Shown here piece after piece: positions 1 through 6,480 of a stretch of 11,320 bases of DNA. The DNA lies in assembly GCA_030643145.1 (NCBI GenBank), contig DAOWMJ010000043.1, positions 1 to 11,320 of the forward strand, read 5' to 3'. Position 1 is the first letter of the stretch; each line of letters starts with the position of its first letter. Source of the stretch: Candidatus Latescibacterota bacterium (GTDB taxonomy: Bacteria; Krumholzibacteriota; Krumholzibacteriia; Krumholzibacteriales; WJIX01). The translations under genes and the position numbers were made by a program. The notes beneath the pieces are model-generated. The model was not told the DNA's origin, did not search any database, and saw only the letters and a program-made list of their open reading frames with translations.

Positions 1-134
1 AGAGAAGGAAAAGACATCATGACCCTCTTCCTTCTCCAAGGAAGCTTCTTTGTTTTGGTCTCAAGCTCGGCGAGTAAAAATGTTACAAAGGACATATCCC
101 CCGTATTCTCATACACAAGTCGATTAAGATTTAT
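1..134 (-). CDS. Open coding segment running off the left edge; possible new gene start at 20
   Basis: From codon ATA at 134 to the left edge this frame has no stop, whereas the other two minus-strand frames are interrupted. It reads INLNRLVYENTG, then DMSFVTFLLAELETKTKK, and ends KRVMMSFPS. Two interpretations compete. It may be the continuation of the frame at 124-309 after a single-base shift, or a separate gene may start at the tandem ATG ATG (20-15), which has a strong AAGGAAGAGGG ribosome binding site a few bases before it. In the second case only the residues MMSFPS are visible. Forty-four stop-free codons are not rare by chance, so this is tentative. Confidence 0.28.
   Translation of the reverse strand, partial: MNLNRLVYENTGDMSFVTFLLAELETKTKKLPWRRKRVMMSFPS
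27..44 (-). promoter_or_regulatory. 7-bp hairpin whose 3' arm holds a Shine-Dalgarno sequence
   Basis: CTTCCTT-ggag-AAGGAAG on the minus strand, a perfect seven-base-pair stem with a four-base loop, then AGGGTC and the tandem ATG at 20-15. The 3' arm is the ribosome binding site itself, so folding could hide it. No T-run follows on this strand, so it does not look like a minus-strand terminator. On the plus strand a loose T-rich stretch follows, which is weak evidence for a terminator of that strand. Confidence 0.3.
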
Positions 135-309
135 AGGTGTCCCCTTTAACTAAAGGATAACCTTCAATAATATTCTTGGGCTCATTATTAGCCCGGTATA
201 ATGTAAAATCTCCTTTAAGGGACAGAATCAAACCATTAAGATTATTTGAAGCTTTAATCCCGCCCGTTATCCCCATCAAGATAATCAGGACTAGAACCAC
301 GTGCCCCAA
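124..309 (-). CDS. Short exported ORF, probably the damaged 5' part of a FecR-like or related gene
   Basis: A 61-residue frame, opening at TTG 309 with a stop immediately upstream and no clear ribosome binding site. It begins with a hydrophobic signal segment (GHVVLVLIILMGITGGIKA) followed by LKGDFTLYRA...IEGYPLVKGDT, a pattern resembling the opening of FecR-type domains (KGDV-v-r...G-pL--GDt). It then stops at a TAA (124-126) just where such a domain would continue. Around it are signs of decay or sequence error: a better-placed reading from TTG 337 (GGAG nine bases before it) runs MKCF, meets a TAG at 323-325 and continues FSEMIG into the signal segment only if one G of the GGGG at 304-307 is dropped. 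The next open segment (146 to the left edge) is reached by dropping one base near the GGGG at 141-144. It follows the kinase gene by about 50 bases. A genuine small protein remains possible; the FecR likeness is weak. Confidence 0.42.
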   Translation of the reverse strand: MGHVVLVLIILMGITGGIKASNNLNGLILSLKGDFTLYRANNEPKNIIEGYPLVKGDTYKS

Positions 310-360
310 TCATTTCAGAAAACTAAAAACATTTCAAAAACAAAATCTCCGGCATGCAAA

Positions 361-2973
361 TCACCGGTCAAAAGGGAGTTTAATAACAAAGCGTGTCCAT
401 TCACCTTCTCTGGATTCTACTTCCATCATGCCCGCGTGAATATCCGTAATAATAAAATACGAAACGGACATACCGAGCCCCGCGCCCTCTCCCTCCCCCT
501 TTGTCGTGAAGAAAGGCTCAAAAACCCTTTTGCGCACCGATTCATCAATACCGGGGCCGTTATCTTCTATTTCAATACACGCCCAGTCATCATCCCTGTA
601 TGTGCGCAAAATAAATTCCGGATTATACTCTTTCCCCTTTTTTTTCTTCATAGCTTCCGCGCCGTTTTTTAGAATATTAAAGAAGACCTGTTTAATTTTG
701 CTCGGTTCGCACATAATATCGGGAAGACTCGAATCATAATCAAAACGGATATTTACAGCGCCAAGATCGAGAGACACATCCTGCCGCGCTAAATCAACCG
801 AATTGTTTATAAGGTCGTTAACAGAATTTGCTGATTTCTCAGATAGCTCTTTTCGGGCAAAACTAAGCATATCGCGAACAATCTCGGCTGCTCTCTTTCC
901 CGACATCCTTATTCCATCAATCATTTCAGAAACTGAACGTCTGTCAACATACTTTCGAAGGGAAACGAGATCTAGATTAAACTCGTCCGCGGCCTGGATA
1001 TTCCCTGGAATATCCTCCATTAAACGATTTAAAACTATCGCCGCGTTTTGTATAATGACGGTAAGCGGAGTGTTTATTTCATGCGCCATACCAGCGGCGA
1101 GACCACCGAGAGAGGTCATCTTCTCGGCTTGAACTATAATATCCTCCAGTTTTTTTCGTTCGGTTACATCATCCTCCCTTATTACCGCCCCACTTACATC
1201 TCCGGATCTAATCGGATATACAGTAATATCCTTATAATAAATATCGTCATTGATATAACGAACAACTTTGAGATCTTTCTGGATTTCTCCCGATGAAATA
1301 GCCATTTTGACATTATCCATCTCGCCTTCCAGATCGGGATACACCTCCAGTAGAGATCTTCCGCGAGCATCTCCGGCGGCTATACCTGTTATCTTTTCCG
1401 CTTCTTTATTCCAATGAGTGACCAGGCCTTCAACATCAACCCCTATCAAAACCGAAGGCATCGAATTTATTATACTCGTAAGATAATCACGAAGCCGCTT
1501 CATCTGAAGCTCAATTTCCTTACTCTCTGAGATATCTCTCATTGTCGCAAGCAGACAATCCTCCCCTTCAATCTCAATTCTGACAAGATACACGGTAGTT
1601 GGAATCAAACTTCCACCGGAATCTATATGCATCCATTCAAAGAAATGACCGCCATCACGCATCGCGAGCGCTATCATCTTCTTTCCCTTATCATAAGATC
1701 TTTGACCATCAGGCTGATATTCCTGAGACATGCCCCAGGGGGTTTTCGCAATCAATTCCTGTTGATTCTTTATATTAAACAGTTCAAAAGCAGCGGGATT
1801 CCCGGTAATAAACTTCCAATCGGGGGGCTTTATCACAGCTATCGCGTCCTTCGAAGATTCAAAGAGGGTCTTGTATTTCATTTCCGCCCTCTTTCTGAGT
1901 GATAAATCCAGGATCAGGGCTACCGAAAGGGGTCCTTTATCTGTTTGTATAACAGAAGCACTTAGCTCAACATTTCTCTTTTCGCCGCTTTTACGAACAA
2001 TATTAAACTCATATCTGTTCGTAACATCCTCTCCCCTTTGCCTCCTTTTGTACCTTTCGGAAACAATCATTCTGCTTTCCTCATCTAAAAATTCCCTGAA
2101 ATCATGCCCTAACAATTCCTCTCTGCCGCGCTGCAGTATCCTGCATGATTCATCATTCACATAACTAAATCTATAATCGCTACCTATAATCAGAATCCCT
2201 TCATGCGCGTTTTCAACAATACTTCGATACTTTGCCTCACTCTCTATCAATTCATTTGCTTTTCTGGCTTTGTCAATAACGCTCCCTATCTGCGCCGCCA
2301 TTCCTTCTATCGCGTCGCGGACTGTACTGGGCATTTCCTTACAACCGTGTGAAGCAATGTTTAAAGCGGCAATTACCTTGCCCCCGCTTTGAATCGGAAC
2401 AACGGCCAGCGAACAAATCCCCTCTTCTTTTTGCTCATTGGAATGTTCCTCGTTCAATTCATCCTGCGAAAAATAGCGCGAAACCCCTGAGTTTACCAAA
2501 AGAGTTTTTTCTGAATCGGCAGAGAAATATTTGCTTGTCTCGATAAACTTATCGGACACCCCCTTATAATGCACAAGGGTCATCTCTCCAGTCACTTCAC
2601 TTATAAAATATATTCCGCCGCTATCCATACCCGATATTTCTATAGCCGCGTCAAGGCAGGTTTTGAGCGTGTCGTCAATGTTCTCATCCAGACCAAGCCG
2701 GATCGATACATCACGCTGGGTTTTAACAAAATCTTCAATATTAACTTGTTTGCTTATTGCATCGAGGTTCTTTTTAGCAAAGTAACTCAGCAGTAATATC
2801 AGCGCGACAACAGAAGTTCGCGTCCATATTTCGTGGATTCCCGGAGAAAATATTTGATTTAACAAACTTGCGCTTTGAAAGAAAATAACATGGAGTACAG
2901 ATTCAACAATCCATGATAGTATACTTATTACTATTCCCGCTATAATAAATTTATTGCCGCGCTGTAATTTCAT
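361..2973 (-). CDS. Membrane-anchored GAF-PAS-PAS-PAS sensor histidine kinase
   Basis: An 870-residue two-component sensor kinase. Two N-terminal membrane segments (~9-32 and ~52-66) enclose only a short, ~18-residue loop, so sensing is probably cytoplasmic. A GAF domain (~95-235) is followed by three PAS domains (~245-362, ~366-487, ~495-608), each ending in a typical junction such as LSLRKRAE, ISESKEIE and VTERKKLE. The HisKA H-box is GLAAGMAHEINTP with His631 as the phospho-acceptor. It carries the ~30-residue insertion (MEDIPGNIQAADEFNL and following) common in one HisKA subgroup, and reads INTPL where INNPL is usual. The ATPase domain is complete: N-box FNILKNGAEAM (765-775), DNGPGID (804-810), VFEPFFTTK (817-825) and GAGLGMS (830-836). 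No receiver domain is attached and no response regulator gene is in the window, so its partner lies elsewhere. The signal is unknown; a GAF plus several PAS domains suggests small-molecule or redox sensing. Confidence 0.95.
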   Translation of the reverse strand: MKLQRGNKFIIAGIVISILSWIVESVLHVIFFQSASLLNQIFSPGIHEIWTRTSVVALILLLSYFAKKNLDAISKQVNIEDFVKTQRDVSIRLGLDENIDDTLKTCLDAAIEISGMDSGGIYFISEVTGEMTLVHYKGVSDKFIETSKYFSADSEKTLLVNSGVSRYFSQDELNEEHSNEQKEEGICSLAVVPIQSGGKVIAALNIASHGCKEMPSTVRDAIEGMAAQIGSVIDKARKANELIESEAKYRSIVENAHEGILIIGSDYRFSYVNDESCRILQRGREELLGHDFREFLDEESRMIVSERYKRRQRGEDVTNRYEFNIVRKSGEKRNVELSASVIQTDKGPLSVALILDLSLRKRAEMKYKTLFESSKDAIAVIKPPDWKFITGNPAAFELFNIKNQQELIAKTPWGMSQEYQPDGQRSYDKGKKMIALAMRDGGHFFEWMHIDSGGSLIPTTVYLVRIEIEGEDCLLATMRDISESKEIELQMKRLRDYLTSIINSMPSVLIGVDVEGLVTHWNKEAEKITGIAAGDARGRSLLEVYPDLEGEMDNVKMAISSGEIQKDLKVVRYINDDIYYKDITVYPIRSGDVSGAVIREDDVTERKKLEDIIVQAEKMTSLGGLAAGMAHEINTPLTVIIQNAAIVLNRLMEDIPGNIQAADEFNLDLVSLRKYVDRRSVSEMIDGIRMSGKRAAEIVRDMLSFARKELSEKSANSVNDLINNSVDLARQDVSLDLGAVNIRFDYDSSLPDIMCEPSKIKQVFFNILKNGAEAMKKKKGKEYNPEFILRTYRDDDWACIEIEDNGPGIDESVRKRVFEPFFTTKGEGEGAGLGMSVSYFIITDIHAGMMEVESREGEWTRFVIKLPFDR

Positions 2974-2982
2974 TAAATAATA

Positions 2983-2988
2983 CTCCCC
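2983..2988 (-). promoter_or_regulatory. Ribosome binding site of the histidine kinase gene
   Basis: GGGGAG lies nine bases before the kinase ATG (2973-2971) and starts two bases after the stop codon of the AI-2E gene, an arrangement that fits translation of both from one mRNA. Confidence 0.6.
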
Positions 2989-2990
2989 AT

Positions 2991-4103
2991 TTATATTTTC
3001 CTTTCTTCCAGATGAGACGCAAATTCCTCGCCCCAGATATCAACTGCCGTCAGGAAGAGGGCCGCAATTACAGGGCCAACGATAAATCCGGCAATTCCGA
3101 AGACAGATATTCCTCCAAGTGTAGAGAAAAAGATTAAAAGATCGTGCATCCCGGCATCCCGTCCCACCAGTCTTGGCCTGAGAAGGTTATCAACGCTGGA
3201 AACAACCACGGTGGTTAGGAGTATTATCACTACCCCTTGCAATATATCTCCCGTTAACAGGCGAATAGTCCCGGCCGGAATTAGTACAAGCCAAGCCCCA
3301 ACCACCGGAATTATTGAGAGTATCGCCATAATAACGCCGAGGAGAAGCCATGACCTAAACCCGAATATTAAAAGTATCAAGGCTCCCGCTATTCCCTGAA
3401 TAAGCCCTATAACTACTGTTCCTTTCACCGTGGCCCGCGATATTTCAACAAATCTCCTGAAGATCAATTTTTCATATTCATCCTTTAATGGACTTAGATA
3501 TTTAAGTCGCCGCACTACCTTTTCTCCGTCTCTGAAGAGATAGAACATCGTAAAAAAGACGACAAAGAAGTTTGTCGCCATTTCGAAAATTCCTTTTGAT
3601 GTCTTGTTTATTACCGAAGCTACAATAGCTCCAGTTTTTCCGGCCGTTTGCTGGAAAGTTTTCTGCCAATCGACGCTATCAAGTCGAAGCCACCCATAAA
3701 TCTTTAGTTCCTTTAGCCTCTCCACAATTCCACTATCTCCCTTTTGAACTGACTCATTGATCCAGTTCCGCGCGTTTCCATAGAGGTCAACCGCCTGATC
3801 GGTTACCTGCAGTGTCAGAAAAAGAACCGGTAAAAAGAGGCAAATAATTAGCAAAAAACAGCTCAAAAGTGAAGCCGCGCCTCTCTTTGAGCGCATAAGC
3901 TTCAGAAACCTCCTAAAGATTGGATAGAAAAGTGTTACAAAGGTGGAAGCAAGCAGGATCGAAACAAGAAAGCTTCTTATAACGCCTATAAACAAACCGG
4001 ACACCAGAACAAGAAGAAGAATAAGGGCCCAGCGGTTTAGATTCCAGTCCTGCCCTGACTGCTTGTTTTGATTACTAATTCCGCTATTTTGCCGGTCTGT
4101 CAT
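2991..4103 (-). CDS. AI-2E family (PerM/YdiK/TqsA-like) membrane protein
   Basis: Integral inner-membrane protein of 370 residues. Family members include the E. coli autoinducer-2 exporter TqsA and Na+/H+ antiporters or permeases of uncertain substrate, so transport of AI-2 is not implied. The topology fits: a polar N-terminus (1-24), two to three hydrophobic segments at ~25-58 and ~76-100, a soluble amphipathic region at ~101-170 with no strong membrane segment, then helices at ~173-190, ~228-248, ~251-285, ~288-303 and ~320-353. Hallmarks are the FYLFRDGE stretch (187-194), the conserved DNLLRPRLVG (305-314) and the glycine-rich C-terminal block starting MHDLLIFFSTLGG and ending with GFIVGP (319-344). 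The ATG is preceded by GGGGA at five bases. The stop lies 17 bases before the histidine kinase start, which suggests co-transcription. Substrate is unknown. Confidence 0.93.
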   Translation of the reverse strand: MTDRQNSGISNQNKQSGQDWNLNRWALILLLVLVSGLFIGVIRSFLVSILLASTFVTLFYPIFRRFLKLMRSKRGAASLLSCFLLIICLFLPVLFLTLQVTDQAVDLYGNARNWINESVQKGDSGIVERLKELKIYGWLRLDSVDWQKTFQQTAGKTGAIVASVINKTSKGIFEMATNFFVVFFTMFYLFRDGEKVVRRLKYLSPLKDEYEKLIFRRFVEISRATVKGTVVIGLIQGIAGALILLIFGFRSWLLLGVIMAILSIIPVVGAWLVLIPAGTIRLLTGDILQGVVIILLTTVVVSSVDNLLRPRLVGRDAGMHDLLIFFSTLGGISVFGIAGFIVGPVIAALFLTAVDIWGEEFASHLEERKI

Positions 4104-4226
4104 AAATTTCCCCGATTTTCATCCGGGATAGTGTAACCCATCTGTATTTCCATAAAAAGAGTTTTCCTTCATATTTACGATTGAGCGGTAAAAGAAGTAT
4201 CGTCCGTCCCAACCGGCAGATGTTTC

Positions 4227-4239
4227 ACCTTATGAAGGT
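4227..4239 (-). other. Small perfect inverted repeat in the helicase/AI-2E intergenic gap
   Basis: ACCTT-cat-AAGGT on the minus strand, five paired bases with a three-base loop, in the 171-base gap 4104-4274. This is the longest gap in the window. No T-run follows, so it is not a normal terminator, and I could not find a good -35/-10 pair nearby. A second weak hairpin (4110-4114 with 4124-4128, CCCG/CGGG core) overlaps the GGGGA ribosome binding site of the next gene. The gap may hold a promoter or leader for the AI-2E and kinase genes, but nothing decisive is visible. Confidence 0.25.
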
Positions 4240-4274
4240 CAGGTTTGCATCATATCAAATCATCAACTCTGCCG

Positions 4275-6428
4275 CTACATAAAAGTAAAAGGGGCATAGC
4301 AGGCCAGGAATTTCTTACTTCCGTGCTCGGTAAAATATACCGTCACTTTCATATCCTTACTGTTTCCTTCAACCTTTTTTATCTTTCCCACACCATAGGT
4401 TGGATGTTTAACGCTAACCCCTTCCCTGAATCTTCTGTCCCTGGCTGAAGCAGAATCTTCCTCTGAAAAGTGCCTCTTTTCGGTTACAGTCTGAAATAGT
4501 TTATCGCTGTCTCCGCTTTTCTCAACATTGCCGGCCTCATTTACAAGGGATTCCGGAATTTCATCAAGGAACCTGGACGGTAAATTGCTCTGCCAGTTAC
4601 CAAACTTCATCCTTGCAGAAGCGGTAAAGATACAGAGAAGTTCCTTCGCCCTTGTCATTCCCACATAGAAAAGTCTTCTCTCCTCTTCAAGTTCATTCTC
4701 GGTACCAAAACTTGAATAATGCGGGAGCAGTCCTTCTTCGAGGCCGGTAATCATAATAGCCCTGTATTCGAGCCCCTTTGAGTTATGAAGTGTCATAAGA
4801 GAAACAACTTCTTCGTTTTTCATCGTATCAACCGCGCTTACAAGCGCGATCTCCTCAAGAAAGTTCGCGAGTGTCGGCTCTTCGGAATCAGAAACAAACC
4901 TGCGTGTTTCATTAAGAAGTTCCTCAATATTCTCCAGTCTTACCTGAGCCGTCTGAGGTTCATTATCCAAATATTTACGATACCCGGTTTCTAAAATAAC
5001 TTCCAAAAGTATGTCATAAACGCTGTCCGAGCGCGCGTTAAGTTCAAAAGTTGCCATCATAGTAGAGAATTGCTCTAATTTCTTTCTCTTTGGTTCACTG
5101 AATCTCTCCATCACCTTCTTGTCTCTGAGAGAAAGCAGCAAATTCCCCCCTCTATTGACATTTTTTAATTCTTCAATTGTTACTTTGCCGATCCCCCTCC
5201 TTGGAAGATTAACAATACGAAGAAAATTAACATCGTCAACGGGGTTGTTTATTAATTTAAGATACCCCAGTAGATCTTTTATCTCTCTTCTTTCATAAAA
5301 CCTCACACCACCGATAATCTGGTAAGGGAGACCTCCCCTGTTCATTGACTGTTCGAGTGCCCTTGATTGAGCGTTAGTACGATATAGCACAGCGATCTCA
5401 CTTCTTTTAAATCCATTTCTTATCAGGCCTATGATAGTCTCCCTTACCGCGGAAGCCTCTTCCTTTTCATCATCGGCATAAAATACCTGCAAAGGGCTTC
5501 CTTTCCCCTTCTTTGACCAGAGCACTTTTCCCTTACGTCCAACATTATTCGCGATAACTGCGTTCGCTGCCTCAAGAATTGTGTTTGTAGATCTGTAATT
5601 CTTCTCAAGCCTGATAATTTCCGCGTCACTGTAGAGATTGTCAAATTGTAGAATATTTTCAACTGTGGCACCCCTCCAACCATAAATCGCCTGATCCTCA
5701 TCTCCCACGACAAACAGATTTCCCGAATTAGACGAAAGCATTTCTATCATCACCATCTGCATCGGGTTGGTATCCTGAAATTCGTCTACCATTACATATT
5801 TGAACTGCCTCGCGTATCGGTCTTTAACCTTTGGATTTGCTGTAAAAAGCTCCACTGTTTTTGCGATCAGATCATCAAAATCAAAGGCATTGCACCTGCG
5901 AAGTGACGAAACATAAACTCTATATATTTCTGCCAGCTGCTCTTCAATATGATCAACAGCATTTTCATGAACCTGATCGGGTGAAATTAGTTTGTTCTTC
6001 CAGCTTGAGATTTTATTTCTCGCTGAAGCATAAGGATAGTCATTCAACTTCCATTTACCCTCTTTCATTATCTTTTTCACCAGCTGGAATGAATCATCTT
6101 CATCGTAAATAGCAAAGTTATTCTTAAATCCTATATGTTGTGCCTCTCTCCGGAGAATTCTTAATCCCGTAGCGTGAAAAGTTCCAATCCAGAATGACAA
6201 GCTTCTCATCGAGAGTTTCGCTTCAACTCTTGCTCTCATTTCACCGGCGGCCTTATTTGTAAATGTAAAAGCAAGAATTCGTTCCGGGGAAACATTTTTT
6301 CCCTGAATTAAATAAAGGATTCTCTCTGTAAGAACCTTCGTTTTTCCACTTCCCGCCCCGGCGAGCACAAGTATATATCCATCCCCCGAAAGTACCGCTT
6401 GTCTCTGCTGTTTGTTCAGCTCACTCAT
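4275..6428 (-). CDS. pcrA: ATP-dependent DNA helicase UvrD/PcrA
   Basis: Superfamily 1A 3'-5' DNA helicase that unwinds DNA in nucleotide excision and mismatch repair, removes recombinase filaments and resolves transcription-replication conflicts in the cytoplasm. At 717 residues it has the usual family length, and the motif set is complete: Q motif LNKQQRQAV (4-12), Walker A AGAGSGKT (23-30), TFTNKAAGEM (motif Ia, 55-64), GTFHATGLRIL (82-92), Walker B with DEFQDTNP (215-222), VGDEDQAIYGWRGA (motif III, 241-254), EKNYRS (motif IV region, 275-280), the motif V segment LHNSKGLEY (547-555) and VGMTRAKE (motif VI, 589-596). After a charged linker the C-terminus (670-714) has V-KHPTYGVGKI-KVEG and a K-F---YAPF ending, the Tudor-like domain through which PcrA/UvrD contacts RNA polymerase. 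The start ATG has only a weak purine stretch (AAGAGAAAG) upstream and lies 52 bases after the barrel gene's stop. PcrA and UvrD cannot be separated by motifs alone; both names mean the same enzyme group here. Confidence 0.96.
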   Translation of the reverse strand: MSELNKQQRQAVLSGDGYILVLAGAGSGKTKVLTERILYLIQGKNVSPERILAFTFTNKAAGEMRARVEAKLSMRSLSFWIGTFHATGLRILRREAQHIGFKNNFAIYDEDDSFQLVKKIMKEGKWKLNDYPYASARNKISSWKNKLISPDQVHENAVDHIEEQLAEIYRVYVSSLRRCNAFDFDDLIAKTVELFTANPKVKDRYARQFKYVMVDEFQDTNPMQMVMIEMLSSNSGNLFVVGDEDQAIYGWRGATVENILQFDNLYSDAEIIRLEKNYRSTNTILEAANAVIANNVGRKGKVLWSKKGKGSPLQVFYADDEKEEASAVRETIIGLIRNGFKRSEIAVLYRTNAQSRALEQSMNRGGLPYQIIGGVRFYERREIKDLLGYLKLINNPVDDVNFLRIVNLPRRGIGKVTIEELKNVNRGGNLLLSLRDKKVMERFSEPKRKKLEQFSTMMATFELNARSDSVYDILLEVILETGYRKYLDNEPQTAQVRLENIEELLNETRRFVSDSEEPTLANFLEEIALVSAVDTMKNEEVVSLMTLHNSKGLEYRAIMITGLEEGLLPHYSSFGTENELEEERRLFYVGMTRAKELLCIFTASARMKFGNWQSNLPSRFLDEIPESLVNEAGNVEKSGDSDKLFQTVTEKRHFSEEDSASARDRRFREGVSVKHPTYGVGKIKKVEGNSKDMKVTVYFTEHGSKKFLACYAPFTFM

Positions 6429-6480
6429 ACCGAAACTTTCTCTTAGCTCAAGATTATGTTACTTACATTTGTATTCTGAT

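Noticed and set aside
27..60. Rho-independent terminator on the plus strand (hairpin followed by T-rich bases)
   Set aside because: The stem is only 7 bp, the T-rich stretch is interrupted by G and C, and no plus-strand gene leads into it.
301..672. 123-residue open frame on the plus strand
   Set aside because: Lies antisense to the C-terminal ATPase domain of the histidine kinase and the gap after it, has no domain pattern and no ribosome binding site; a shadow of the real gene.
803..1132. 109-residue open frame on the plus strand
   Set aside because: Antisense to the HisKA region of the kinase, whose motifs fix the minus-strand reading; no independent support.
5444..5713. 89-residue minus-strand open frame in another register
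   Set aside because: Lies fully inside the helicase gene, where motifs III and IV are read in the main frame.
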